64,000 nucleotides of DNA from Gymnorhina tibicen (lineage: Eukaryota; Chordata; Aves; Passeriformes; Artamidae): NCBI GenBank assembly GCA_013399875.1, contig VXAZ01008028.1, positions 532,080 to 596,079 of the forward strand, in the 5' to 3' direction. The translations under genes were made by a program, and so were the position numbers. The notes beneath the pieces are model-generated. The model was not told where the DNA came from. It saw only the letters and a list, made by a program, of their open reading frames with translations, and ran no database searches. Shown piece by piece: positions 25,646 to 36,848 of the stretch (position 1 is its first letter; every line of letters begins with the position of its first letter).

Positions 25646-26412
25646 TGTCTTGGTTTAAGACCACTTAAAAAGTTGGGCACTCTAAAATGAGTCACCTCTG
25701 CTTAATTACAACCAATCCCTTTCCACCAATAAGGAACGAATATGAGTAGACATAAGTGAAAAAACAAGAGTTTACTCACAAATGGAAAAACAACAGGCAA
25801 AAAAATAACAATAAATGACAGCTAGATGCAAAACTGCCAAATCTCAAGAACCCCACGGGAACAAGGCCAGACCCAACCTGCCGGAATTACCCTGCCCAAG
25901 ATGGCGCCTGTCTGAGGCGGCCGCGTGGCTGAGGGACAACGGGAAGATGGCGTCACACCCTTCCCTTCCAAAATCGCGGCTTGCAGGCCCCAGGAACAAA
26001 GAGACAAGATGGCGGCAACCCGTACCGGAAAGGCGGGAGCCCGCAGAGCAGTTCTGGAGGCAGATGAAAACTCGCTCGGTCTCGTGGGGTCTGTGCCGCT
26101 GCCGCCGCTCGCTGCTGCCCTTTGCGGGCTCTGCCACGGCCGCCGTGGTGTGCGGCGGCAAAGGGACCGGGCTGTCCCCACAGGCGCACGGCGGCCTGAC
26201 CCCAGGAACTTGCTTGCTTATCTCGCCGCCACCAGGGTTTGCAAAATTCACCTCGAAACAGTTTTTAACTGCAAAATGCAGCTTTACCAGTGGCTACGGT
26301 CACAAACCCTGAACGACCACCTTTGAAGCGGAGCTCCCAACCTTCCACACAGGCCGCGGTGAAAGGAAGAGCCTCTGCCCGCACAGCCTGCTCTCCTGGA
26401 GCGCGGCCGCCT
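25646..26412 (+). mobile_element. GC-rich ERV LTR-like insertion inside a CR1
   Basis: The element opens TGTCTTGGTTTAAG, a start I associate with songbird ERV LTRs, and an AT-rich part (to about 25830) is followed by a CpG-rich part. A 7-bp direct repeat ggggcag lies at both ends (25639-25645 and 26413-26419), inside the CR1 it interrupts. That supports insertion. No CA end is visible at the right border, so the exact end and the ERV class are uncertain. Three copies of AAGATGGCG (a YY1-type motif) lie at 25898, 25944 and 26006. No viral gene is present. Open frames of 119-165 codons cross it, but they match nothing I know and are attributed to its GC content. A retroposed CpG-island sequence is the alternative. 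Confidence 0.6.
25898..26014 (+). promoter_or_regulatory. three YY1-type motifs
   Basis: AAGATGGCG occurs at 25898-25906, 25944-25952 and 26006-26014, all on the plus strand, spaced 46 and 62 bp. AAGATGGCGGC is the known YY1 core. The cluster sits in the CpG-rich half of the LTR-like insertion. Binding is inferred from the motif alone. Confidence 0.6.
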
Positions 26413-26536
26413 GGGGCAGCCACAGCTTCTCTGGGCAACTCGTGCCAGCGCCTCACCCCCCTTACAGGGGAGATATTCCCCTAACACCTCATCTAAACCT
26501 GCCCTCCTTCAGTTAAGGGCCATTCCCCCTTCTAAC
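26413..26536 (-). mobile_element. CR1 LINE fragment, 5' part of the interrupted copy
   Basis: It resumes the CR1 at ggggcagccacagcttctct, then gggcaactcgtgccagcgcc and cacctcatctaaacctgccc. Its first 7 bases repeat the end of the left part, as expected for a target-site duplication. Confidence 0.88.
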
Positions 26537-27144
26537 GAAGCAGAAATAATCCTGGTAACGTGGATCCAAACCCAAGATTCCTATGTGTTAGATGAATCAC
26601 AGCAGTATTTGCAATTACATTCTGAACCGAACACAGAAAACCTCGTTTCTAAAACTCAGTTCCTTTTCAAAACTTATTCAACAGAACAAAATTTTATTGT
26701 CAAAGTTTGTTAGCAATTTATTTTTTTTCTGTATATGCATAAACATCACAAAGTCACACTTGAAATATTCCAATTCCTTTTTGAAAGACTGAAAATTCAC
26801 TGTTCAGTGACAGAAGCACAAAGCAGTGACTGAATCTCAAGCTCATCTCCTTGATTTTCTCCCTTCAATAAGCTACTTCCCAATTTAAACATCCCAGACA
26901 AAGTCTCTGCACCATTCCAGATCTCCCACCAGCTTCCCCATCCATCATTAGACAGCTGGCGAAACTCTCAGTTCCTTTGCTCTGCTAAAAACTTCCATCG
27001 CTGACCTACACAGTCATCTGAGGTCACTCCTGTGCCAAGCTAAAAGGAATTTCCTTCCAAATACTTTTGATCTGACAGACTAAAATAACTGATTTTCCAG
27101 TTCAAAGGGTGACTCAAACTTTTCCTTTTTTATTTCCTTCTTCC

Positions 27145-27162
27145 TTTTTTTTTTTTTTTTTT
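27145..27162 (+). repeat. T18 homopolymer
   Basis: A run of 18 T follows a CT-rich stretch. There is no attached retroposed body that I can recognise. Confidence 0.9.
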
Positions 27163-28415
27163 AATGTTGAAGAAAAAGAGTTTCAGTTCAGAATTTCTGC
27201 CTAATGAATCAACAGCGATTTCATTTCCAGCACTGGGCTGCAACTCAGAGGATGTTTCAGTAACACATACATCAGAACAGCTTCAAAAGGGGAGGTCGAG
27301 ATGCTCACCCTGTGGTGCTGTGCAGCTTCACAGAACTGTTGTGAGGGGTCAGAGACGTCAGCTCCAATCTGCATACTGAATTACGCACAGAGGGGACACA
27401 AATACAGATTTCATGCACGGGGGGAAATCTCCTTGCAGGACATTGCTCATGGTTAGCTCAAAACTTAATTGAAAAGGCTGTACATTAAATGATGCTGAGG
27501 ATTATTCACTGTGGATTAAGCCTACCCAGTTTGGATATTACTGCTGGAAGACAGAACAAGGCAAGATAACTGCCTGTGGTAGCTACTCCAATTTGTAAGA
27601 CCTTTTTTTTTCCTTTTAATAACTTTCTTAATTTAAATCCTAGTGAAACTATTCTCCAAATTTGACCTGAATTCAGAAATTTCATGCATACTAATGGGTG
27701 GTGGAGTTAAATATTTACTGCAAAACATGGCCTAGTTACAATCCCTTGATAGGGATTTTTTTTTCTTTTAACTGTGCTGCATTTCTGCAATACTTTCTCA
27801 ATAAAACCTTTACTAACAGTAATATTTCTTCTAAAAGAACAAGCAGTAATTTTAGGATTTGATTCTAATATTCAAGTCAAATATTTCTGGAGGAAACACT
27901 ATTTCTCTATCTTTCAGTTTGTGAATATAATTTTATTTTTGACAACTGTCAGAAGTTGGCATGTTACAGAAATTTTATTCTTCCCTGATATAAAGCCACA
28001 ATAGTAATAAAATATTCAAGAAAGACAATGTAAATAAATATAGTATAAAAATCGCCAAATATATTAATTTATATTACCTTTCAAACTTATATCACTGCTT
28101 TTGCAAAATCTGTCTCAAACTGTCATGTTCAGGGAATATATCAAACACCAACTAGCCTTTATAACAAACATACCCAGGAGATGTAAGTCACTTTCATAAA
28201 TTTAAACTAACATGAGCTTAAACAAAACACTAAAAAGGGAAATGAATATCAGAAAAGCTCCAGCCAAGGCTGGAACAGAAATAAATCTTTTTGAAATGGT
28301 GCAGAGAATAGAGAAGAAGCAAAGATCCTCAGACAGCCAGCTGGCTTTACCAAGAACCAGTATCATCAGCAGTTCTCCCAAAAAGCCTAAACCATGTGTA
28401 CAGGAAATCATAACC

Positions 28416-28491
28416 TCATGGAATGGTTTGGGTTGGAAGGGACCTTAAAAGACCATGTAGTTCCAACCCTCCTTCCATGGGCAGGGACACT
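28416..28491 (-). mobile_element. CR1 LINE 3' tail
   Basis: It contains ctcatggaatggtttgggtt, ggaagggaccttaaaagacc and tccatgggcagggacac, then stops. Confidence 0.88.
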
Positions 28492-28587
28492 CGTATGCAT
28501 TTCATTTTTTCTCTACATTTAGATTTCTCCTTAAGGATCAATCCTGATGAGCCACAGAGGGGAATAGGATCGGACATTGGGTTTGCT

Positions 28588-28770
28588 TCACAGAAAGATA
28601 AAATGGTTTGGGTTAGAAGGGATTCTGAAGGTCATCTTAGTCCATCCCTTGCAATAAGCAGGGACATCTTCAACTAGCCCAGGTTGCTCAGACCCCCATC
28701 CAACCTGACCTTGAATATCTCCAGTGATGGGGCATCCACCACTTCTTTGGGCAGACAGTTCCAGCGTCTC
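28588..28770 (-). mobile_element. CR1 LINE 3' fragment
   Basis: It contains aaaatggtttgggttagaag, gcagggacatcttcaactag, cccaggttgctcagaccccc and ttctttgggcagacagttcc. It lies about 100 bp from another CR1 tail in the same orientation. Confidence 0.9.
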
Positions 28771-28788
28771 ACAGAATCATAGAATGGT
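28771..28788 (-). mobile_element. CR1 terminal tail remnant
   Basis: The 18 bp acagaatcatagaatggt match a CR1 3' terminus and abut the previous copy. They are probably the tail of a third insertion or a leftover of rearrangement. Confidence 0.5.
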
Positions 28789-29737
28789 GAGTGCTGAGTG
28801 CCTGATGTGTGTGGTCAGCCATAAACAGAAACTATATATATGCACACACACGAGCTGTATATGTGTGTTTGTGTGCACGTGCCTACTGGAAACCCAAGAT
28901 CTTTCTTGTTCCTGCTTGCAACTGGGGCCATGGAACTGCAGCAGCCTCACTCCTGGTTTTGGGAACCCCTGACCCCTACCTTTATGTATAGCAACTCTTG
29001 GAGATGTTCTACAACATCTGCTTTTTCATCAGAAGTGCTTTAAATCATTTCAGAAAAGGAATTTTAATGTCTTTCTGCAGTTCAATTCTCAGAGAGCTGA
29101 AAGATAATTAATGGATGGAAAAGAGTCTGAAAGAGCCAGCATTAGAGTATTTGCATGGAATGGCATTTAGAGGGCCAGATTTCTGAGGAGGAGCATTGCA
29201 AACATGAATAACAATTGAAGTTGCTTCCACATGTAACAAGCAATTGAAAATAGATAAGGAATATTTTTTATTAACCAAGTAAGAGTTTTCAGGCCATAGC
29301 TCCAGTGACTTGCTGAACAGAAGGCTTCAAATCTTTGTGCTCAAAGCTTTCAGCCCAGGCATGAGCCACCAGCCAGCCAAAAAGCGAGTTGCAGAGCACC
29401 TCATCACAGGTATCATTGGAAAAAAATAGAATATGTTTATTGTACACACAGGTTCTTTCAAAAGTGCAGAGCAAGATTCATTTTCCCATAAAGCAGGACT
29501 GCCCACATGCCCCACTTCACCTTTCAGAACGAACAGAAATTCTAGTTTGTCTAAAAAACCTGTTTTCCAGTAATTTCTCTCCACAGACACACTTTTTCTT
29601 CTATCAAGAACTAGCACACACTAACTTCTGTAAGCAAAAGAAAGTTCTCACGTACTTCAGTGAAAAGGTTTGCAAATAAATATAGGGCGAACATATGTTA
29701 AAGTGAAAAGTTAAGAGGGTTTTTTCGTCTAAAAAAA

Positions 29738-29768
29738 GATTTTCTAGATTCTAGATTCTCTAGAAATC
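29738..29768. repeat. small imperfect inverted repeat
   Basis: Arms gattttctaga (29738-29748) and tctagaaatc (29759-29768) pair over about 10 bp with one bulged base. It is the first of three hairpins within 165 bp. Confidence 0.6.
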
Positions 29769-29825
29769 ATCTTTATTGGGATTTAGTTTTAAAACTTCAT
29801 TCAAAAAGTTTTCAAAACTAGATGG

Positions 29826-29878
29826 TTAAAAGCATTAAAGCACTAAAAATACTAGTTTTAGTGCTTTAATGCTTTTAA
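29826..29878. repeat. perfect 23-bp inverted repeat, 7-nt loop
   Basis: The left arm is 29826-29848 and the right arm 29856-29878, exact reverse complements over all 23 bp. They enclose the loop atactag (29849-29855). The stem is AT-rich (core gcattaaagcacta). It would fold in the CTNNA2 pre-mRNA. The stem is shorter than a usual primary microRNA (about 33 bp), so a microRNA is possible but not claimed. A recent palindrome-forming event or a miniature transposon remnant are alternatives. Confidence 0.93.
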
Positions 29879-29879
29879 A

Positions 29880-29902
29880 TTTTCTCTCCATCAGAGAGAA
29901 AA
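29880..29902. repeat. perfect 9-bp inverted repeat, 5-nt loop
   Basis: Arms ttttctctc (29880-29888) and gagagaaaa (29894-29902) pair exactly around catca. It starts one base after the end of the 23-bp hairpin. Confidence 0.8.
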
Positions 29903-30616
29903 AAAACTGCCAAGAAAGTTAAAGTCACTTTTGCGTCTCAGATGTTCATCCACAATTTCAAGATAGTCACAGAGTACATAGATCACATTCTTTTTTACAA
30001 TGTCCATAAATCTGCATGAACAAAAAATTAACTCTACCTCAACTTTACCCTGCCTTCAAACACAAAACACATCAACAGCTATATTCTGTCCCATGACTGA
30101 AGTATGAATTTCAGATTATGGTGTGAAATTTTATCTACCATGCTTGAAGAGCAAAAAACTTTAAAACACAACAACCAGCTGCTGGACTAAATCATGTTTT
30201 TAATGGAAATTTTGGCTATATGCCAGAAAACTTCCAGGAAAATCACATTAAAATCAGGCAGTCACCAGCATATACCTACAGACAGACATTGCCAAAGCCA
30301 TTTACCAGACAGAATAAATTTACATGAATATAACCCATTTCCTTCTGTTGCTTTCTGAAGCATCCCACACTGTCTCTTAATAAATTTAATCAAACATGAG
30401 CCCAGTGGACCTGCAGTTCTTGATAGATTTTTGTGCCAATCATGGCCTGAATTTCTCCTCCACAGGGAATTTCCTTCTTCTCTACTGATCAATAAAAGAC
30501 CAGTTGCATTTAGACATCTATGCTGTGAGTGTAGCATATACTGGACTTTTTATTCCTGTGAGTTCTTCTTCACTTCCCTGCACTTCTCAGGCTTTGTAGC
30601 TTCACTGTTTATAGCC

Positions 30617-30690
30617 AGAGAATCATGGAATGGTTTGGGTTGGAAGGGACCTTAAAGATCATCCAGTTTCAACTCCTGCCAAGGGCAGAG
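30617..30690 (-). mobile_element. CR1 LINE 3' tail
   Basis: It contains agagaatcatggaatggttt, gggttggaagggaccttaaa, gatcatccagtttcaactcc and tgccaagggcaga, then unrelated sequence. Confidence 0.9.
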
Positions 30691-31361
30691 GTGTCTCTGC
30701 TTTCCCTCCTCTCTAATATAAAAATACATGAATAAAATGAATGAAAAAAATACATGAAAAAAATACATGTGGATAAACATCCACATTTCCCAGGTCTCCT
30801 TTGTCCCCCATCTGGGAGATCCTTCACATAACACCAACAGTATCAAAATAAACACCCACACAGCAAAGCATTTAATGGCCCAGCAACTGGATAATTTCAC
30901 TTAGATGGTTTTGAACTGTAAGTGTTCCTATTATGGAATTATTATGGGATACAGAGATACACCGGGATAAGCTTTAGGCATCAAATCTTCTCTTTTTGCT
31001 CTTTGTGTTTTTAGAACCCAACTTCATAAATCAAACCCGTTGATCACCAGAGTTTTCTGCAGCCAACATAATTTGCCCTTCCACACTACAGAAGTAACAA
31101 GAATCTTAACACCACGGGCACTCTCAGTCATTCCCAAGCATTTTGCAAACGATACGGAGCATTTGTTCCACACCTATCACCGGAAAGCGAGAGTCCCCGG
31201 AGCGAGCTGCTGCCTTTAGTAGTACATAACAGTACCCAGCAAGGCAGGGCAGGAAATGAGGAGCACACCAAGAGCCAGCTGTAACTGCCGGAGACATTTT
31301 TAGGTTGACGATGTAATTATCCCAGCTGGAACCCTGCCAGGAAATCAGCCAGGAAAACACA

Positions 31362-31402
31362 GCCTCAGTTCATTAATCCAGCTCTTTATGCCACTGAGCT
31401 AA
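31362..31402 (-). repeat. possible tRNA-derived SINE remnant
   Basis: On minus it reads tagctcagtggcataaagag and then ctggattaatgaactgagg, like the box-A half of a tRNA or MIR-type SINE. It is short, with no clear box B. Confidence 0.3.
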
Positions 31403-31981
31403 ACATATCATTTCACATCACACCAGGGCTGGTCTCGTTTACACGGCTCGTGGGTGCTAATAATGGTGTGTGGTGTCTCCTGCTCTCCTCATTATGGGAT
31501 CGTGTTGAACAGGCCCCAAAAAAAGCTGCTCCACTTTTCTGACAGGCTTTTTTCCCAGCCTGGAGTGTTGACAAGAGATGAATGTCTGTGTCATTATGTG
31601 GAATACTGTTTAAGATCTTTTTTCCCCTCTCTGCTTCTTCATTGTTTTTTGGGTTTGTTTTTTTTTAAATATAGGTTAAAAAAGGAAGAGCAAAAGTCTT
31701 TTTGTCATTTAAAAAGTCAAAAATTCAGTCTAGATAAGTCAAGTTTAGGTTGATGCCTCTAACTCAGTAGAAGGCTCCTGAGGAGAAGCTGAGTCAGCAT
31801 CACAAACCCAAAAAGGAGAGTGTTATAAATTCAGAGAGAAAATGGGCACTCATGTCACCACTGAAGATGCTGAGCTACAACTTGACACAACACACAATAA
31901 GGAATGTAAGCAACAGGAAACTGAAGTAGTTGGCAAATGAAAATGAATGCCAGAACAGCCAGGCATCAGCATTAAAAAACT

Positions 31982-32068
31982 GAAAAAAAAAACAACCAAC
32001 CAAAACCCCACCATCACAACAACAAACACCCACCAGAAAAAATAACCAACAAAACCCATAAAACCCCA
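31982..32068 (+). repeat. A/C-rich low-complexity tract
   Basis: Almost only A and C (aaaacaaccaaccaaaaccc and similar). It is G/T-rich on the CTNNA2 sense strand. It explains the hydrophobic-looking minus-strand open frames here. Confidence 0.85.
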
Positions 32069-33034
32069 CTAGAATATTGCAATATCATTGTACAGAGAGC
32101 ATACACCAAATACTTAACTTATTCTGACATACTGGCAATTGAATATTTAAGAAAACCCAAACCACATAGGAACAGGAAAACAGTGAAACCAAATATACAC
32201 AGAGTGGAGAGGAGGAAGAAATACCCTCAGGATAGAACAGACTGGAATATGCACTAATCAGTGCTTACATACACAAAATTTAACCCTGCCTTCTCATATG
32301 ATCACTTCAGTCCCATTTTCACAAGATGAAAAAAGCAAAGTATTAGCTTTGGGGGAGTTACTCACTGAAAATCAGTATTTTACACCCAAGTCCTTTAGAC
32401 TCCTTTTGAAATCTCAGTTGGAGATCTCTCAGTCTTGTTCTAAAACCTAAGCCTGATGATACTGGCAGATGGTATATTTAGATTACAGGACTTACAATGG
32501 AAGAAACCTGAAAGGTACTTAATTCTGCTGCAATAAAGATAATTACAATCAAAGCCAATAAAACTGAAACATTTTGTTATAGGCATACATCGAAAACATA
32601 TTTTCCCCTACCACATAGGTAAATTTGAAAGCATCTCACTCCCATTTTATCTTCTGAAAGAAAACTGTCAGATATTTTGAGCATCCATTTATCACCAACA
32701 CTCAGAAAATAATTGCCTTAATATTGCTTTTATCTCTGTATTTTCATGCTTGGGTAATTTTTTTATATATATTTCAATATATACTTGAAACCACAAGTAC
32801 TTCTATATTGCTCTTTTATCTGGTTGATAATTGTTAAATTGTTCAGAAAATTATGTGCCACAATCCTGAATCTCCATTTGCACCCACAGGCTTTAAACCA
32901 CTGCTCAGATTTAGCCAAGTGAAAAAAACCACACCACTTCGTGCCACAGCAGAATAAGAACAGGCTGAAAATGAAACAATAAGCTTTGGCACCGGGCAAA
33001 GCTTTACTCCCATCAAGCATTTTGTCCCGCGTAC

Positions 33035-33230
33035 CTTGTTTTCGAACATCTTCTACAGCAGCAACCAATTCCTCCTTGAGATCCTGGCTCTCTTTAGCAA
33101 TTTGGTCTCCTTTTTCCAAGAAGTTCTGAGTGGCCTGCTCCACTGAGGCAGCCAAAACATGAGCCTTCTTCGAGCGCCCTTTCTTCTTGCCAGACGGTCC
33201 TTTATTGCTCGTGTTCACCAGCGTTGTTAC
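33035..33230 (-). CDS. CTNNA2: alpha-N-catenin exon, about residues 35-100 (N domain)
   Basis: This 196-nt exon starts in phase 0 after an intron ending in cctgcccaaag and begins VTTLVNTSNKGPSGKKKGRS. It continues through KKAHVLAASVEQATQNFLEK and ends AAVEDVRKQ plus the first base of a glycine codon, at CAAG|gtacgc. In the family this part contains a basic GKKKGRSKK stretch and the first long helices of the N-terminal four-helix bundle, which serves beta-catenin binding and homodimerisation. Residue numbers assume the usual 34-residue first coding exon, which is absent here. The sequence has EKGDQ where I recall EKGEQ in mammals, a conservative change. The reading frame stays open on both sides into intron, but the splice sites and family match define the ends. 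It is the most 5' exon in the window, 16.4 kb from the next one. Confidence 0.95.
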
Positions 33231-34059
33231 CTTTGGGCAGGAAAAACAAGTTTTTGTCAGTTTGAACAATTCCCCAACTATTAATAGGAACACCTAATTC
33301 AATCCTCACGCTACTTTCTATGCCCTGGAAAGGATGTAGTGGTCACATGTTTTGAATAGATAAAATTGGAAGTCTAAAATCCAGCAGCACGTCCCTCAAA
33401 AGACGGTTTTCCTTTTAAACTCTCCTCAATCTGGGCTAAGCAAATCACAGCCAAGCAGCAAAAAGAAAAAGATAAGAACTAGGCATGGCAGGGCAGTGGT
33501 GCCAAAGCATCGTTTTTGTCACGGGTTTTCATTTTTAAAAAATGAAGAAGCTGATAAAATGGAACTTGAACACAAAAGGGTCAGAAACCATTCAAAAAGC
33601 AATTGTCCCTTGAGGTAATGTACTGTCAGTGACACGCAAGTGGTGACAAAAACATTGTGGCTGTTTTCCAGACATGAAAGGTATGAAGAGTTCCCACTGC
33701 AAAGATTATACAGGTTAAAACTCTTTGCCTTAGTATTGCTTCACTATATTCCTAATACTCTGTCATAAAACCACAGCAGGCAGTGAAATGATCCCATCAG
33801 TATTTAAACAGAAGGAAACTCTGCTTCCATGTCTGCAGAATCTCCTGAAGGAATTCTTTATTGAGCTGTCAATAAACTGATTAGAAAGCTTAAAAACACA
33901 GCACAGCGTGTGCATCCCACAGCTGAGTGCTGGGCAAAGGGGGAATCCTGCTTTACTCCAGCAGTGCCAGGCTGCTGCTCTGTGAAACAGGAATTTTGAA
34001 TTGGGTTTTATTGGGTGCTAAATGCACAAAAAGCCACCAATGGATCCATAATGCTCAGG

Positions 34060-34127
34060 GATGCAATCCTCCCTGACCGGGATACAAACCAGGGCACTTG
34101 ACGTGTTGTATCAGTGTTCTAAGCCAC
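34060..34127 (-). repeat. possible MIR-like tRNA-derived SINE remnant
   Basis: On minus it reads tggcttagaacactgataca, then gccctggtttgtatcccggt, resembling the tRNA-related head and box B of a MIR-type SINE. No tail is recognisable. Confidence 0.4.
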
Positions 34128-34366
34128 AAATCTGCTGTAAGAAAATAAGTGCCTTCACAATAAAGACATTTCACTAAAAACCAAAGGATTTAAAAACAAG
34201 GATGAAAATTCACGGTCCTCTCATCCCTGTTACCAGAGGAGTGACAAGGTCTTTGGTACAGTTTTGACCAAAAGGTCTCTTACCATGCTCTTTGTGCTAC
34301 ATTTTCCTTCTCTTTCAGATAGTTTCTTTTCCAAATCACATCTAAAAACTACCACCATGGAAGAAT

Positions 34367-34435
34367 AAATATATGTACCTATATCTATATTTATATCTAT
34401 ATCCATATCTACATCTATATCTATCTATATATATA
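34367..34435 (+). repeat. (ATATCT)n-like microsatellite
   Basis: Imperfect repeats of atatct, atctat and tat span about 70 bp. Confidence 0.85.
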
Positions 34436-36710
34436 ATCAGGGCTTGAAAACACCATATGCATGGATGTACTGGGAGAAAAAAAATATAGCCTTTATTCAG
34501 GAAGGAGTCTGCCTGGCTACTGGAATGTAATATTCATCGATCATATGGAGAGGTATTTTCCACAATTTTTATCTAGAAATAGTATTTTCTTTAGAAGCTT
34601 TCCCTTGCAAATATTCCTCATGAAATTTCCTGAAGATCCTTTTGTAGTTGATCATTGTCACTGGCATCTAGTTATGGACACCTACAGAAATGCAAATAAT
34701 TCCAAATCACCACCCAACAATAAAAGTTTATCAGAACTTCCCAATGTGGAAATAGTTACAAATGAAAATAAAATATTTAGCTATATTTTCATTAAGGCTT
34801 TTTTGAAATAAGATAACTGCTTTGTCCTATGCTGCCTAATATGCCCAAATAGAGAAAAATCATTTTAACTGTCTCCAAGTGCTCAAAATCTTCTCAGTTA
34901 AGCACTTCTTTGTCAGTCTGTGTAGAGCAGACGAACATGGGCAGGCCCTAGAGATGAAGAGGATCCAGCACTGGCAGAAAACCTTTGCTAATGCTCTGAG
35001 CTGCTGAGTCCAGAACTAACACAGTCCATAGGAAAATCCAAATTGCCACAGAGGATAGAGACTTCTTCTACCACCTTTTATAACACACAGGTAGGAAACA
35101 GCACCCCCAAAGTCAATCCTCTTTTTCAAAAGGAAATGCTGGTGTATTCTGCGTGATTTCAGTTCCTTCACTGAAGTTTTGGTGCTCCTTTTTTCTTATT
35201 AATTTCGTTTCTAGCATTAAAAAAAATAAGTTTCCATGATGTCAAAAGCTGGGACTCAAATATAATCATGGAAGAGTCTAAGATGCGCCAGCAAGAGAGC
35301 ACAAGATGATGAGTGGTGCTGGAGGCATTGTTTGCCAATGAACCTCAATGATTTGTAAATTTGAAGCAAAGGCTTTGAAATTTTAAACAAGATCTACTGA
35401 CACGAAATCCAAAAAAAGCAACATCTCGCTATCCTCTAATCAACAGCATTCAGATGAAGCAAGGAGAGAAATCATTCTCCACGTGGGGCTAGGATATTCC
35501 CTCGGAAAAGGGCAATTCTGGATTCCAGTCTCTGCACCAACACGTTGGGTTCTGGATAATATAGAGCTCTCATAGGAAGAAAACCACTCATAAAAACTGG
35601 AATCTTGCCATTTTGCACACCTTGTGTCAGCTTCTTTTAAATCACAATAAATAACCAGTTAAAAGGCTAAAAACACAGTCTCTTCCAAAATTAAAATTCC
35701 TGTTCAGGAAAGTCAGCTGTACTGGGACAGGGCAAAGAGGGACGAAGGCGTCTGATACCAGTGACAGAAAAAGCCATGGCATATTAGCTTCTTTCCCATT
35801 TTTTAAAAGCCTATGACCTATGAATTTATATAAATTGCATGGGAAAAAATGAAGAAAAAATAATAATAACCTTGTATCTTATTGACATAGCTCAGTTTTC
35901 CAGCAGGTCTTTAAAGCTAACTGGTTTATTTTAAATATCTTACCCCACCTATACTGGTACAAAGGAAAGAACATCTCTATCTACTTCTGTTACTAATTAA
36001 TGCAGAACTCACCCAAAATTCTGTACAATTATCAAATATATCACTTGATAACTACCATAAGCTCATTTGGCAGCCCTGTAATGATCCTGGCTTTGTGATC
36101 ACACTAGGGAACCTTGCTCTCTTATTTTATTAAAGAAGCTTCACACAGTCCTAGCACAGATCTCTGCTGGAAAAACAGAACTTCACTAATTAATAGTTCA
36201 GCCCCAACCTGAATTAAGGCCTCCTTACACAGCTGCAGCAGCAAAGAAAAGAAAGGTGAGGATGTCTTTGCTGAAAGCAGAGAATTCTATTAGCATGGAT
36301 TTCCCCCTGGCAGAGGTCACGGGCGGGCAGGGAATGCCAGAAGTGAAAGGGGATAGAGATGGATCACACACTCATCAAATTAATCCCGTCAGCAGCTCCA
36401 GCTCACAGAAGAACATTCCTGGCTCTCTGAATTAAACTGTCTTCCCTACAGATTTCTGAAAGGGGTGGGCCACAAGTTTAAAAGTTGTAATTCTGCCCCT
36501 TTGCCTTCTCTTTGCTCAATATCTGCTTGAATTGCATTAGTTACCCAAGACCTTCCATTACCATGTTAAAAACAAGCATATATTGACAATTCTTGAGGCA
36601 AATATTGATAGGTTTGTTTAGGTTTTCTTTTTAATTACCCTGCTAATCCTTGTGGTTTCTCCCTGGTCCCTCACACAGGACAGATGCCTTGGTATTGTGT
36701 TTTCAGCACA

Positions 36711-36848
36711 GACTGGGTGATGAAAGGATTGAGAGCAGCCCGGTTGGAGAAAGGCTTGGGGATGCTGGTGGCACATGGCAGGGGGACTGGACCAGGTGAT
36801 CTTTAAAGGTGTCTTCCAGCACAAATCATTCTATAATTCTGGGATTCT
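36711..36848 (+). mobile_element. CR1 LINE fragment with internal deletion
   Basis: It combines a more 5' CR1 segment (aaaggattgagagcagcccg, cttggggatgctggtgg) with the terminal segment (tggaccaggtgatctttaaa, cattctataattctgggatt). The middle of the 3' region is missing. Confidence 0.82.

Larger units (their letters stand above)
16663..33034 (-). other. CTNNA2: CTNNA2 intron (16.4 kb)
   Basis: The donor is gtacgc at 33034 and the acceptor ends cccag at 16663. It is rich in CR1 fragments, listed separately. It also carries a compound microsatellite near 17.9 kb, a GC-rich LTR inserted into a CR1 at 25.6-26.4 kb, and a hairpin cluster at 29.7-29.9 kb. The stretches 17996-19710, 19815-21865, 22135-24147, 24252-25496, 26541-28415 and 30691-33034 have no gene I can support. 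Confidence 0.88.

Noticed and set aside
25815..26312. 165-codon open frame on plus, and several on minus
   Set aside because: They lie in the CpG-rich LTR-like insertion, where stop codons are rare, and several frames are open at once. No family is recognised.
29355..29375. Text caggcatgagccacc, resembling a primate Alu
   Set aside because: It is a 15-bp coincidence, with no other Alu features and a bird genome around it.
31850..32069. Hydrophobic minus-strand frames that look like membrane proteins
   Set aside because: The Phe/Trp/Val-rich text comes from an A/C-rich low-complexity tract. The same happens at 59153-59359.
32763..33034. Open frame continuing past the exon ending at 33035
   Set aside because: The family sequence stops at the gtacgc donor and resumes exactly in the exon at 16662.
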